Of a DNA stretch of 64,000 bases, positions 16,190 through 25,113 are shown one piece after another. Source of the stretch: Mycobacterium sp. DL (lineage in GTDB: Bacteria > Actinomycetota > Actinomycetes > Mycobacteriales > Mycobacteriaceae); the NCBI RefSeq assembly GCF_039729195.1, contig NZ_CP155796.1, positions 4,030,001 to 4,094,000 of the forward strand, written 5' to 3'. Each line of letters opens with the position of its first letter. Positions within the stretch are counted from its first letter, which is position 1. The notes under the pieces are model-generated. The model was given only the letters and a program-made list of their open reading frames with translations. It was not told where the DNA came from and searched no databases. The position numbers and the translations under genes are program-made.

Positions 16190-18646
16190 TCACCCGGGCG
16201 GCGGCGGGGGCGGCGGTGGCGGACCGAGGACCGGCACCGTGATCGGTGGCAGGCCCGGTATCTCGATGACGGTCTGCCCCACCGGGGGCGGCGGCAGACC
16301 GGGCGGTGGGGCGCCGGGCGGCGGCGGTGGAGGTGCGGGCGCGATCCCGTTGGAGATCTGGATCGTGACGATCGAGCCCGGCACCGTCTGGCCGCTCGGG
16401 GACGTCCCGACGACGGTTCCGTACGACGATCCGCTGTTGACCGGTGTGGCCTGATCAGCGACGGTGAAGCCGGCGTCCCGCAGACGCTGCCGTGCGGTGT
16501 CCTGGTTCATCCCGGCGACGCTGGGCACCCGGGAACCGGGGGCGCCGTCGACGTAACGCGGATCGGTCGGCGGCAGGGTGACCTCGCCGAAGTTGGTGGC
16601 GATCGGCATCATCGCGGTGAACCACGTCCGGGCCGGTTCGTTGCCACCGAACAGATTCCCGCTGCCGCACTGGCGCAGCGGGAACGAGCACAGCTCGCTC
16701 GGGTTGGTGGAGTCGTCGTAGATGTAGCTGGCCGCTGCGAGCTGGTTGGTGAACCCCAGGAACGCCGACGACCTGTTGGCTTCGGTGGTTCCCGTCTTGC
16801 CCGACATCGGCAGGCTCCAGCCGGCCGAACCGGCGGCGGACGCGGCAGTGCCTGCGCCCCTGTCGTCCTCGCTCATCGCCACGGACAGAGTGTTGGCAAG
16901 GCCCTCGGGAACGGCCTGCTCACAGGTCTCGGTGGTGACCGCGACCTCTTCGCCGTTGCGGTCGACGACCTGCTCGATGGGGTTGGGCGGACACCACGTG
17001 CCACCGGAGGCCAGCGTCGCCGCCACATTGGACAGCTCCAGTGCGTTGACCTCGATCGGTCCCAACGTGAACGACCCCAGGTTCTGCCGTTTCACGAAGT
17101 CGGCGAGGCTCTCGTTGCTCTCCGGGTCGTAGTCGCGGGCGGTGCCCGGCAGCGCGTAGGACCGCAGCCCGAGCCGCACCGCCATGTCCACGGTGCGCTG
17201 CACCCCGACCTGGGCGATCAGCTTCGCGAATGCGGTGTTCGGTGAGGTCGCGAGCGCGTCGGTGATGTTCATCGAACCCCGGTAGTTGCCGGCGTTCTGC
17301 ACACACCACGTCGCCGGCGGGCAGCCGCGCGCACCGCCACTGCCCAGCCCCTTGGCCTCGAATCTCGACGGAGCGTCCAGTTGGGCGTTGATGCCCATCC
17401 CCATCTCCATGGCGGCCGCGGTCGTGAAGACCTTGAACACCGACCCCGCTCCGTTACCGGCCAGTGTGAAGGGCTGCGGCTGCATGGTCTCGCCCGCATC
17501 GAGGTTCAGGCCGTAGGTGCGATTGCTGGCCATGGCGAGCACCGGGTGGGATTCCTTGCCGGGTCGGATCACGCTCATCACGCTGGCGACACCGTTGAGA
17601 TCGGGGTCGGCGTACTCGTTGATCGCCGACTTCACCGTGGCCTGCACGTCGGGGTCCAGCGTGGTCCTGATCAGGTAACCGCCCTTGGCCACCTGATCCT
17701 TGCTGATTCCCGCGCGCGCCAGGTAGTCCAGCGCGTAGTCGCAGAAGAACGCGCGGTCGCCGGCGGCGATGCAGCCGCGGGGGAGCTCTTGGGGCTGTGG
17801 CAGGACTCCCAGCGGCTGCTGGCTGGCCTCGCGAAGCTCGTCGGCGTACTCCGGCAGGTTCTCGATCATGGTGTCCAGCACCACGTTTCGCCGTGCCAAG
17901 GCGCCGTCGGGATTGGTGTAGGGGTTCAGCGTGCTCGTCGACTGCACCATGCCGGCCAGAAGTGCGGCCTGCTGCCAGTTCAACTCGGAGGCGTTGACGC
18001 CGAAGTAGGTCTGCGCCGCATCCTGGACCCCGAACGCGCCATTGCCGAACGACACCAGGTTGAGGTACCGCGTCAGGATTTCCGGCTTGGTGAACGTCTT
18101 GTCCAGCGTCAGCGCCATCCGGATCTCCCGCAGCTTGCGAGCCGGGGTCGTCTCGATCGCCGCCCGCCGCTCTGCGTCGGTCTGGGCGACGACGAGCAGT
18201 TGGTAGTTCTTCACGTACTGCTGCTCGATGGTCGAACCGCCGCGGGTGTCGAGGTTGCCGGACAGGTATCCCGAGAGACCGGTCAGAGTTCCCTGCCAGT
18301 CCACGCCGTTGTGATCGGCGAACCTCTTGTCCTCGATCGAGACGATCGCCAATTTCATCGTGTTGGCGATCTGATCGCTGGGCACCTCGAACCGGCGCTG
18401 GCTGTACAGCCACGCGATGGTGTTGCCCCTGGCATCGACCATCGTCGACACCTGGGGTGCCTCGCCCTCGACCAGTTGCGCCGAACCGTTGGCAACCACA
18501 TCGGAGGCGCGGTTAGACACCAGCCCGAACCCGCCGACGGCCGGGAACATCAGCGCGGCGGCCACCACGCTGGCCAACAGACAGCACCAGGCGAGCTTGA
18601 TGATCGTGACCGCAACGGGCGGTCGAGTCGGGGCGTCCTCCGGCAT
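16190..18646 (-). CDS. ponA2: Bifunctional class A penicillin-binding protein PonA2
   Basis: An 818-residue peptidoglycan synthase. A transmembrane anchor (about 12-35) precedes the glycosyltransferase domain with catalytic Glu105 (SIEDKRFADHNGVD) and GGSTIEQQYVKN. The transpeptidase domain has Ser402-x-x-Lys405 (GSVFKVF), SPN and KTGTTEAN. One PASTA domain follows (VPSVAGMNQDTARQRLRDAG), then a long Pro-rich tail. It polymerises and cross-links cell-wall glycan outside the membrane; the M. tuberculosis orthologue Rv3682 is linked to stress and dormancy survival. Divergent from whiB4. Confidence 0.95.
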   Translation of the reverse strand: MPEDAPTRPPVAVTIIKLAWCCLLASVVAAALMFPAVGGFGLVSNRASDVVANGSAQLVEGEAPQVSTMVDARGNTIAWLYSQRRFEVPSDQIANTMKLAIVSIEDKRFADHNGVDWQGTLTGLSGYLSGNLDTRGGSTIEQQYVKNYQLLVVAQTDAERRAAIETTPARKLREIRMALTLDKTFTKPEILTRYLNLVSFGNGAFGVQDAAQTYFGVNASELNWQQAALLAGMVQSTSTLNPYTNPDGALARRNVVLDTMIENLPEYADELREASQQPLGVLPQPQELPRGCIAAGDRAFFCDYALDYLARAGISKDQVAKGGYLIRTTLDPDVQATVKSAINEYADPDLNGVASVMSVIRPGKESHPVLAMASNRTYGLNLDAGETMQPQPFTLAGNGAGSVFKVFTTAAAMEMGMGINAQLDAPSRFEAKGLGSGGARGCPPATWCVQNAGNYRGSMNITDALATSPNTAFAKLIAQVGVQRTVDMAVRLGLRSYALPGTARDYDPESNESLADFVKRQNLGSFTLGPIEVNALELSNVAATLASGGTWCPPNPIEQVVDRNGEEVAVTTETCEQAVPEGLANTLSVAMSEDDRGAGTAASAAGSAGWSLPMSGKTGTTEANRSSAFLGFTNQLAAASYIYDDSTNPSELCSFPLRQCGSGNLFGGNEPARTWFTAMMPIATNFGEVTLPPTDPRYVDGAPGSRVPSVAGMNQDTARQRLRDAGFTVADQATPVNSGSSYGTVVGTSPSGQTVPGSIVTIQISNGIAPAPPPPPPGAPPPGLPPPPVGQTVIEIPGLPPITVPVLGPPPPPPPPPG

Positions 18647-18827
18647 GGGTTACAGAGTAGCGACGACTCGGAGTCCCGTAATCCACGCTCAGCCCCAGAT
18701 GAACTCCCGGCAGCCCCTGTCAAACGCCGAGGTCCGGCACTGTACCGGCCTGACGGCACGGTCGTCCCAAAAAAGTGGTCACGAACGTATTGCGCAGAAC
18801 GGTCCTGACCACCTAAGTTGAGCACAC

Positions 18828-18847
18828 AGTGCGATACAGGTCACACC
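18828..18847. promoter_or_regulatory. CRP-like site, distal of two (whiB4/ponA2 gap)
   Basis: AGTGCGATACAGGTCACACC matches the mycobacterial CRP palindrome TGTGA-N6-TCACA at nine of ten core bases (TGCGA and TCACA). It is centred about 110 bp upstream of the whiB4 GTG. Confidence 0.6.
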
Positions 18848-18857
18848 TGACACTCGC

Positions 18858-18877
18858 AGTGTGGCGCAGATCGCACT
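18858..18877. promoter_or_regulatory. CRP-like site, proximal of two (whiB4/ponA2 gap)
   Basis: AGTGTGGCGCAGATCGCACT keeps the arms AGTGTG and CGCACT and matches TGTGA-N6-TCACA at eight of ten core bases. Its centre is exactly 30 bp, near three helical turns, from that of the distal site, which favours paired binding on one DNA face. Confidence 0.5.
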
Positions 18878-18946
18878 TTGTGATTGACGCCGATGTAGAT
18901 AGATGTCTGCGTTGTCGGGGCGCGGCCACAACGAAGGGGAACGCAG

Positions 18947-19303
18947 GTGTCAGGTAATCAGCCCGCCGCTCGCACGGCCACCGTCAATCCGACAGCCACC
19001 TCCATTGTGCAGGGCGCGGAGGCGGAAGCGCGTATTGCCTGGGTTTCGCAGGCCCGGTGTCGCCAGGCGGACCCGGACGAGTTGTTCGTCCGCGGCGCCG
19101 CTCAGCGCAAAGCCGCCGTGATCTGCAGGCACTGCCCGGTGATCGCCGAGTGTGGTGCCGACGCGCTGGACAATCGGGTGGAGTTCGGCGTCTGGGGTGG
19201 AATGACCGAGCGTCAGCGCCGGGCGCTGCTCAAGCAGCATCCCGAAGTGGTCTCCTGGTCCGAGTTCTTCTCCGCACAGCGCAAGCACCGCACAGCGGGC
19301 TGA
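18947..19303 (+). CDS. whiB4: WhiB-family iron-sulfur redox regulator WhiB4
   Basis: A 118-residue protein with the four cluster ligands Cys38, Cys60, Cys63 and Cys69 (CRHCPVIAEC) and the GVWGG turn at 81-85, followed by a basic helix. WhiB proteins hold a [4Fe-4S] cluster sensitive to O2 and NO; M. tuberculosis WhiB4 (Rv3681c) binds and condenses DNA and controls antioxidant genes. GTG 18947 begins the homologous region. Position next to ponA2 and the Get3-like ATPases identifies the WhiB4 type. Two CRP-like boxes lie upstream. Confidence 0.93.
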   Translation: MSGNQPAARTATVNPTATSIVQGAEAEARIAWVSQARCRQADPDELFVRGAAQRKAAVICRHCPVIAECGADALDNRVEFGVWGGMTERQRRALLKQHPEVVSWSEFFSAQRKHRTAG

Positions 19304-19325
19304 CCTGACCTGCGGCTGATTCGTT

Positions 19326-20465
19326 CTACGCCGCTGACGTATCGCCGGTGATCTGGTCGGCGATCGCCCTCAATGCCTCGAGGTCGGACACGTCGAAAGG
19401 TAGCGACGGCACCCCGACGATGGCGACATGTGGGTTTGCTCCGGTGAATCGCGAGAGCAACCGAACCTCCCGTTTTGCAGTTGACGCGCGGTCGGCGTGG
19501 ATCTGCAGTGCGCCCACCGCCAGGGAACCGGGATCGGTTTTCGCCAACTCTTCTGCCGCTTCGGCGGCTTTGTCGGGTTGCAGCGTGCACAGCGTGGGAT
19601 GTGTGCGGTTGAGGATCAACCCGGCCAGCGGCATGTGTTCGGTCGACAACCGGTCGACGAAGAAGGACGCCTCCCGCAGCGCATCGGGTTCAGCCGCCGA
19701 TACGACGACGAACTGGGTGCCGCGGCGCTTGAGCAATTCGTAGGTGCGGTCGGCCTTCTCCCGGAAGCCACCGAACGTGGCATCGAGGGACTGGACGAAC
19801 CCGGCCGCATCGGAGAGCATCTGCGAACCCAGGATCGTCGACATGCCCTTCATCGCCAACCCGACGGCGCCGGTGACCAGGCGGCCGATGCCGCGACCGG
19901 GGGCCAACAGCAACCGCCACAACCTGCTGTCCATGAAGCTGCCCAACCGCTTCGGTGCATCCAGGAAGTCCAGCGCATTGCGTGAGGGCGGGGTGTCCAC
20001 CACGATCAGGTCCCATTTGTCCTCTGCCAGAAGCTGACCCAGCTTCTCCATGGCCATGTACTCCTGCGTGCCGGCAAGTGAGGTGGCCACCGTCTGATAG
20101 AACTGGTTGTCCAAGATGGCGTCCGCGGTGCCGGATCCGGAGTACTGCACCACCATCTCGTCGAAGGTGCGGCGCATGTCGAGCATCATGGCGTGCAGTT
20201 CGCCGGTCACCTCGGGAGCCAACGGCACCCGCTGCGGGTTGTTCCCGAGATCCCTGATCCCCAGAGCCTGGGCGAGCCGCTTGGCCGGGTCGATGGTGAG
20301 CACGACGACGGTGCGGCCGTACTCGGCGGCGCGCAGGGCCATCGCGGCGGCGGTCGTGGTCTTGCCGACACCGCCCGCACCGCAGCAGACGACCACCCGG
20401 TTCGACCTGTCTCGTAGGACCGAGGCCATGTCCAGGGCCGGCGGGGTGTGACTCATCGGGACCAT
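19326..20465 (-). CDS. bagB: Get3/ArsA-like ATPase BagB (Rv3680 orthologue)
   Basis: A 379-residue SIMIBI-class ATPase. It has a deviant Walker [21 protein letters not shown] (28-47), switch [11 protein letters not shown] and the LILNRT base-recognition strand. It resembles ArsA anion pumps and eukaryotic Get3. The M. tuberculosis pair Rv3679/Rv3680 has been described as Get3 homologues protecting against glycerol-dependent toxicity. It is encoded seven bases after bagA on the same strand and the two presumably form a heteromeric ATPase. Confidence 0.85.
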   Translation of the reverse strand: MVPMSHTPPALDMASVLRDRSNRVVVCCGAGGVGKTTTAAAMALRAAEYGRTVVVLTIDPAKRLAQALGIRDLGNNPQRVPLAPEVTGELHAMMLDMRRTFDEMVVQYSGSGTADAILDNQFYQTVATSLAGTQEYMAMEKLGQLLAEDKWDLIVVDTPPSRNALDFLDAPKRLGSFMDSRLWRLLLAPGRGIGRLVTGAVGLAMKGMSTILGSQMLSDAAGFVQSLDATFGGFREKADRTYELLKRRGTQFVVVSAAEPDALREASFFVDRLSTEHMPLAGLILNRTHPTLCTLQPDKAAEAAEELAKTDPGSLAVGALQIHADRASTAKREVRLLSRFTGANPHVAIVGVPSLPFDVSDLEALRAIADQITGDTSAA

Positions 20466-20472
20466 CCTCCGG

Positions 20473-21513
20473 TTACCGCACGCCCTGCTGGGCGAGCGCT
20501 TCGGCCAGTTCGTACAGGCTGCCCAGGTCGACCCCGTCGGTCAGGGCCGGCAACTCGAGGCGCGCGACATCGATCTCGACGAGTTGCTCGGCGCTCTCGG
20601 TCCGGGCCGCTACACGTGTCGCGTGCTGGATCGTCTCGGTGAGCAGGCCGGCAAAATCGGTGTCGGACAGCGTGACTCCGACACTGCTCAGGCCGGCCCG
20701 CACCGCATCGGCGTCGATGTCACCCTCGGCCGCCTTCGCGAGGTCCTCGGGGGACAGGAACGCCGGGATGTTCCGGTTGACGATCACACTGCCGATCGGC
20801 AGTTCCATCTGCCGAAGCTCGCCGATCGCCTCGATCGTCTCCTGGATCGGCAACGACTCCAGCAGCGTCACCAGGTGGATCGTCGTCAGATCGGAGTGCA
20901 GAAGTTTGACCACGCCCTCGGCCTGGGAGTGCACCGGTCCGCCCTTGGCGAGGTCGGAGACCGCCTTGGTGACGTCGAGGAAGCGGGCGATGCGCCCGGT
21001 CGGCGGCGCGTCGACCACCACGGCGTCGTAAACGCTCTGCTTGGCCTTCACGTCGGCCTTCGTCCGCGTCACGATCTCCTTGATCTTGCCCGTGAGCAGC
21101 ACGTCACGTAGCCCGGGAGCGATCGTCGTCGCGAACTCCACGGCACCGATGCGGCGCATCGCCCGCCCGGCCAGCCCCAGGTTGTAGAACATGTCGAGGT
21201 ACTCGAGGAACGCCGCCTCGGTATCGATGGCCAGCGCGTTGACCTGACCGCCGCCCTCGGCGGTCGCGATCTTGACCTCCTCGTAGGGCAGCGGCGGCAC
21301 GTCGAAGAGCTGCGCAATACCCTGGCGCCCTTCGACTTCGACCAGAAGCACCTTGCGCCCACCCGCGGCCAGCGCCAGGGCGAGCGACGCGGCGATCGTC
21401 GATTTCCCGGTGCCGCCTTTGCCGGTGACGAAGTGAAGCCGCGCCTTGTTCAGGCGGGACGGCCAGCCGACCGGCTTGGAACCGTCCGCTGTCCCGGTTG
21501 ATGTGGTAGCCAC
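20473..21513 (-). CDS. bagA: Get3/ArsA-like ATPase BagA (Rv3679 orthologue)
   Basis: A 346-residue partner of BagB. Its deviant Walker A is [20 protein letters not shown], with both lysines present; switch II is [14 protein letters not shown], and [12 protein letters not shown] forms the guanine-side strand. The fold is that of ArsA/Get3 membrane-targeting or anion-transport ATPases, acting at the cytoplasmic side of the membrane. It starts ATG 21513 and is first of the bagA-bagB pair, divergent from the DUF4177/RidA genes with only about 50 bp between them. Confidence 0.85.
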   Translation of the reverse strand: MATTSTGTADGSKPVGWPSRLNKARLHFVTGKGGTGKSTIAASLALALAAGGRKVLLVEVEGRQGIAQLFDVPPLPYEEVKIATAEGGGQVNALAIDTEAAFLEYLDMFYNLGLAGRAMRRIGAVEFATTIAPGLRDVLLTGKIKEIVTRTKADVKAKQSVYDAVVVDAPPTGRIARFLDVTKAVSDLAKGGPVHSQAEGVVKLLHSDLTTIHLVTLLESLPIQETIEAIGELRQMELPIGSVIVNRNIPAFLSPEDLAKAAEGDIDADAVRAGLSSVGVTLSDTDFAGLLTETIQHATRVAARTESAEQLVEIDVARLELPALTDGVDLGSLYELAEALAQQGVR

Positions 21514-21561
21514 CAGTGCATGCTAGCCATAGCGTGTCGGCCGCCGGATAAGCTCAGCCGC

Positions 21562-21723
21562 ATGAGCGAACCGACCCGCTGGGAGTACGCGACCGTCCCA
21601 CTACTGACACACGCCACCAAACAGATCCTGGACCAGTGGGGTGAGGACGGCTGGGAGCTGGTCTCGGTCCTGCCCGGTCCGACCGGGGAGCAGCACGTCG
21701 CCTACCTCAAGCGCCCCAAATGA
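21562..21723 (+). CDS. DUF4177 small protein (Rv3678A orthologue)
   Basis: A 53-residue protein beginning MSEPTRWEYATVPLLTHATK with ILDQWGEDGWELVSVLPGP, the DUF4177 beta-alpha-beta pattern. Function unknown. ATG 21562 is chosen because the conserved WEYATV strand follows at once; an upstream TTG at 21520 would add non-conserved sequence. Its TGA overlaps the ATG of the RidA gene. Confidence 0.8.
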   Translation: MSEPTRWEYATVPLLTHATKQILDQWGEDGWELVSVLPGPTGEQHVAYLKRPK

Positions 21724-22178
21724 GCGGATGGTCGGCCCGGCTCGCCGAGCTGAGCATCACGATCCCGCCGGTGGTCGCGCCGGTGGCTGCCTACGTACCC
21801 GCCGTGCGCACCGGGAACCTCGTCTACACCGCCGGTCAGCTGCCGATGACCGACGGAAAGCTGCCGATGGCCGGCAAGGTCGGGTCCGAGGTGTCCGCCG
21901 ACGAGGCCAAGGCACTGGCCCGCCAGTGCGCGTTGAACGCCCTTGCCGCCGTCGACTCGCTGACGGGTATCGACTCGGTGGTGCGGGTGGTCAAGGTCGT
22001 GGGCTTCGTGGCCTCCGCGCCCGGCTTCGGCGGCCAGCCCGGTGTGATCAACGGCGCGTCCGAGCTGTTCGGCGACGTGTTCGGAGACGCCGGCGCGCAC
22101 GCCCGATCTGCGGTCGGGGTGTCCGAACTGCCGCTGAACGCGCCGGTAGAGGTCGAAGTGATCTTCGAGGTGGCGTGA
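21720..22178 (+). CDS. RidA/YjgF family protein (Rv3678c orthologue)
   Basis: A 152-residue RidA-type protein. It has the LVYTAGQLPMTDG strand, the ALNALAAVDSLTGIDSVVRVVKVVGFV helix-strand unit and SAVGVSELPLNAPVEVEVIFE at the C-terminus; RidA trimers clear reactive enamine/imine intermediates. The usual catalytic Arg of the RidA clade, near the motif PPARSAVGV, appears here as HARSAVGVSELP. The start overlaps the DUF4177 stop (ATGA). Confidence 0.85.
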   Translation: MSGWSARLAELSITIPPVVAPVAAYVPAVRTGNLVYTAGQLPMTDGKLPMAGKVGSEVSADEAKALARQCALNALAAVDSLTGIDSVVRVVKVVGFVASAPGFGGQPGVINGASELFGDVFGDAGAHARSAVGVSELPLNAPVEVEVIFEVA

Positions 22179-22197
22179 CCCGTCGGCCAGGGGTCGC

Positions 22198-23010
22198 GTG
22201 ACCCCTCTCGAGCACCCCGCCTACGGGGTGCTCCGACCGGTCACCGAAACCGCGTCGGTGCTGCTGTGTGACAACCCGGGGTTGATGACGCTCGAAGGCA
22301 CCAACACCTGGGTCCTGCGCGGACCGGGCAGCGACGAGATGGTTGTCGTCGACCCGGGCCCCGATGAGGAGGACGAGCACATCGAGCGCCTCGCCGCGCT
22401 GGGGCCGATTCCGCTGGTGCTGATCAGCCACCGCCACTCCGACCACACCGGCGGTATCGACCGGATCGTGGACATGACGGGGGCTGTGGTCCGGTCGGTG
22501 GGCAGCGGGTTCCTCCGCGGCCTGGGCGGACCCCTCGCCGACGGTGAGTTGATCGACGCGGCCGGTGTGCGGATCACGGTGATGGCGACCCCCGGTCACA
22601 CCGCGGACTCGGTGTCCTTCCTCGTCGACGGCGTCCGGGGCGGGCGCGGCGACGGGACGGGTGCTGTGCTGACCGCAGACACCATCCTCGGTCGCGGTAC
22701 GACCGTCATCGACAACGAGGACGGCGACCTCGGTGACTATCTGGAATCGCTGCGCCGGCTCCGGGGCCTGGGGCACTGGACGGTGCTCCCCGGGCACGGC
22801 CCCGAACTCGACGACATGGTGGCGATCAGCGAGACGTATCTGGCGCATCGCGAGGAGCGACTCGACCAGGTGCGCGGCGCGCTGCGCGATCTCGGCGACG
22901 GCGCCAGCTCTCGCGAGGTGGTCGAGCATGTCTACACCGACGTCGACGAAAAGCTCTGGGACGCAGCGGAATGGAGCGTGCAGGCACAGTTGGACTACCT
23001 GCGCCGCTGA
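22198..23010 (+). CDS. Metallo-beta-lactamase-fold hydrolase, LACTB2-like (Rv3677c orthologue)
   Basis: A 270-residue MBL protein with metal motifs SHRHSDHTGG (HxHxDH), TPGHT, LTADTILG and LPGHGPEL, and a C-terminal winged-helix-like region (REVVEHVYTDVDEKLW) as in LACTB2. Human LACTB2 is an endoribonuclease; for the bacterial proteins the substrate is not established. The GTG start lies 19 bp after the RidA stop, so it is part of the same plus-strand unit. Confidence 0.85.
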   Translation: MTPLEHPAYGVLRPVTETASVLLCDNPGLMTLEGTNTWVLRGPGSDEMVVVDPGPDEEDEHIERLAALGPIPLVLISHRHSDHTGGIDRIVDMTGAVVRSVGSGFLRGLGGPLADGELIDAAGVRITVMATPGHTADSVSFLVDGVRGGRGDGTGAVLTADTILGRGTTVIDNEDGDLGDYLESLRRLRGLGHWTVLPGHGPELDDMVAISETYLAHREERLDQVRGALRDLGDGASSREVVEHVYTDVDEKLWDAAEWSVQAQLDYLRR

Positions 23011-23015
23011 GACTG

Positions 23016-23063
23016 CGTTACCTCGCTCGGCGCCGGATTCTCGCTCGTTACCTCGCTCGGCGC
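23016..23063. repeat. 18-bp direct repeat, two copies 30 bp apart
   Basis: CGTTACCTCGCTCGGCGC occurs at 23016-23033 and again at 23046-23063. The second copy covers the last codons of crp; the first is in the short gap to the MBL gene. The copies are identical, so this looks like a recent local duplication at the convergent end of the two genes. Confidence 0.8.
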
Positions 23064-23722
23064 GCCAGGCGTTCGGAATCCGAGATCAGCACGCTCTTGC
23101 CCTCCAGGCGGATCCAACCGCGGTGGGCGAAGTCGGCGAGGGCCTTGTTGACCGTCTCGCGGGACGCTCCGACCAACTGCGCGATCTCTTCCTGCGTCAG
23201 GTCGTGCGTGACCCGCAACGCGCCGCCCTCCTGCGTGCCGAAACGCTGAGCGAGCTGCAACAGCTGCTTGGCGACGCGGCCGGGAACGTCGGTGAAGATG
23301 AGGTCGGCGAGGTTGTTGTTGGTGCGCCGCAACCGGCGGGCGAGCACCCGCAGCAGCTGCTCGGCGATCTCGGGGCGGTCAGCGATCCACGCCCGTAACG
23401 CCTCGCGGTCCATGGACACGGCGCGCACCTCGGTGATGGTGGTGGCACTCGAGGTCCGGGGTCCCGGGTCGAAGATCGAGAGCTCACCGAACATGTCGGA
23501 CGGGCCCATGATCGTGAGGAGGTTCTCGCGACCGTCGGGTGAGCGACGGCCGATCTTCACCTTCCCGGAGATGATGATGTACAGCCGGTCCCCGGGCTCG
23601 CCCTCGGCGAACACCGTGTGCCCGCGGGGAAAGTCCACTGGCTGTAGCTGTTTGGTCAGCGCGGAAACGGCGCTGGGTTCCACCCCCTGGAAGATTCCGG
23701 CCCTGGCCAGGATCTCGTCCAC
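23048..23722 (-). CDS. crp: cAMP receptor protein CRP (Rv3676 orthologue)
   Basis: A 224-residue CRP/FNR regulator. The N-terminal cyclic-nucleotide domain contains the phosphate-binding segment [19 protein letters not shown]; the C-terminal winged helix is [20 protein letters not shown] with wing [10 protein letters not shown]. The mycobacterial protein binds TGTGA-N6-TCACA and is the main cAMP-linked regulator. Start ATG 23722. It is monocistronic and convergent with the MBL gene; candidate targets inside this window lie at 18828-18877, 32078-32093 and 33352-33367. Confidence 0.95.
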   Translation of the reverse strand: MDEILARAGIFQGVEPSAVSALTKQLQPVDFPRGHTVFAEGEPGDRLYIIISGKVKIGRRSPDGRENLLTIMGPSDMFGELSIFDPGPRTSSATTITEVRAVSMDREALRAWIADRPEIAEQLLRVLARRLRRTNNNLADLIFTDVPGRVAKQLLQLAQRFGTQEGGALRVTHDLTQEEIAQLVGASRETVNKALADFAHRGWIRLEGKSVLISDSERLARRAR

Positions 23723-23825
23723 GTTGCCCCTCTTGTAGCTGTTAGGTGATCAGACAGGCACGAGCCGGCCTCGAGTTGGATCGTGAGATCAGTCTAGAGG
23801 TATGCCTTTTCGTGACCTGCCCACG

Positions 23826-24158
23826 CTACACAGGATTGGCGTGCCGGGTCTGCTGAAACTCAGTATTTGCGTGGTGATGGAAGTACTGGGGGGTCGGCAA
23901 ACGCGGCGCGGGGATGTGCTCGACGAGCCCGGCGGTCGCCGAGTCCCGCTCGCCGAGCCGCTGATGAAGGCTGTGCAGCGCGCGTCCCATCCCGTCACGG
24001 GCAAGGGTGTCGACGTCGCCTGCCTCGGCTTGGTCGAGGAACTCGGCGACGTCGGTTGCCGACAGGGTGTCTGCGGCGAGGCTCGATTCGACGCGCTCGA
24101 GCCCGAAGGTCGCGAGCATCAGCAACCCCGGGATCAGCGCAACGAGCAACCACGACAC
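23826..24158 (-). CDS. Small membrane protein (Rv3675 orthologue)
   Basis: A 110-residue protein with one N-terminal transmembrane segment (SWLLVALIPGLLMLATFGL) and a polar, His-containing C-terminal half. Its position between crp and nth matches Rv3675 of M. tuberculosis. Function unknown. The hydrophobic segment could act as an uncleaved anchor. Start ATG 24158 directly precedes it. Confidence 0.65.
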   Translation of the reverse strand: MSWLLVALIPGLLMLATFGLERVESSLAADTLSATDVAEFLDQAEAGDVDTLARDGMGRALHSLHQRLGERDSATAGLVEHIPAPRLPTPQYFHHHANTEFQQTRHANPV

Positions 24159-24233
24159 AAGGCTGAAGTAAACACGGCCAAGGTCTCGGCAGGATCACGA
24201 ACAGCCGTCGTTAAGAACCGATCCGATCCTCGG

Positions 24234-24275
24234 CGCGTCGCACCTTCTCAGTAGCGCGTCGTTCCTTCTCAGTAG
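24234..24275. repeat. Tandem duplication of a 21-bp unit directly upstream of nth
   Basis: Two consecutive 21-bp units, 24234-24254 and 24255-24275, share CGCGTCG and CCTTCTCAGTAG and differ only at the two bases between these blocks. The second ends six bases before the nth GTG. The period equals two helical turns, so it may be a tandem binding site; simple slippage is the alternative. Confidence 0.75.
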
Positions 24276-24281
24276 GCTGGG

Positions 24282-25094
24282 GTGGTGACTGTGGGTCAGG
24301 CGTCGGCGCGCGGCGCGGGCGGTGAGAAACGGGTCCGGCGCGCGCCGGCCCGCACGTCGGGCGCCAAGTGGGACGAAGAAACCCGGCTGGGCCTTGTCCG
24401 GCGTGCGCGCCGGATGAACCGCACTCTGGCGCAGGCTTTTCCGCATGTCTATTGCGAGCTCGACTTCACCGACCCGCTCGAGCTCGCGGTCGCGACGATC
24501 CTGTCGGCGCAGAGCACCGACAAACGCGTCAACCTGACCACCCCGGCGTTGTTCGCGAAGTACCGCACCGCACTCGACTACGCCCAGGCGGACCGTGCCG
24601 AACTCGAAGAGCTGATCCGGCCCACCGGCTTCTTCCGCAACAAGGCCAACTCACTGATCCGGCTCGGCGAGGAGTTGGTGGCCCGGTTCGACGGTGAGGT
24701 CCCCAGGACCCTCGACGAACTCGTCACGCTTCCCGGGGTCGGCCGCAAGACCGCCAACGTGATCCTCGGCAACGCCTTCGACGTTCCCGGCATCACCGTC
24801 GACACCCATTTTGGGAGGCTGGTCCGTCGCTGGCGCTGGACCTCACTGGAAGATCCGGTGAAGGTCGAGCACGCCGTCGGCGAACTCATCGAGCGCAGCG
24901 AGTGGACCCTGCTCAGCCACCGGGTGATCTTCCACGGCCGGCGGGTGTGCCACGCCCGCAAGCCGGCGTGCGGCGTGTGTGTGCTGGCCAAGGACTGTCC
25001 GTCCTTCGGCGAAGGTCCCACCGACCCGTCGGTGGCCGCACCCCTGGTCAAGGGCCCCGAGACCGAGCACCTGCTCGCGCTCGCCGGGCTCTAG
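24282..25094 (+). CDS. nth: Endonuclease III (DNA glycosylase/AP lyase)
   Basis: A 270-residue base-excision repair enzyme. The helix-hairpin-helix [13 protein letters not shown] carries the catalytic Lys156, the catalytic Asp174 lies in TVDTHFGRL, and the [4Fe-4S] ligands Cys223, Cys230, Cys233 and Cys239 have the exact C-x6-C-x2-C-x5-C spacing. It removes oxidised pyrimidines. The GTG start gives an Arg-rich 25-residue N-terminal extension common in mycobacteria. First gene of the plus-strand nth-tlpA-nudix-marP series. Confidence 0.95.
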   Translation: MVTVGQASARGAGGEKRVRRAPARTSGAKWDEETRLGLVRRARRMNRTLAQAFPHVYCELDFTDPLELAVATILSAQSTDKRVNLTTPALFAKYRTALDYAQADRAELEELIRPTGFFRNKANSLIRLGEELVARFDGEVPRTLDELVTLPGVGRKTANVILGNAFDVPGITVDTHFGRLVRRWRWTSLEDPVKVEHAVGELIERSEWTLLSHRVIFHGRRVCHARKPACGVCVLAKDCPSFGEGPTDPSVAAPLVKGPETEHLLALAGL

Positions 25095-25113
25095 GCGCCT
25101 GAAACCCGTCCTG

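Noticed and set aside
15761..17245. 494-codon plus-strand frame opposite ponA2 and the phosphoesterase
   Set aside because: Low-complexity Gly/Arg sequence opposite genes with intact catalytic motifs.
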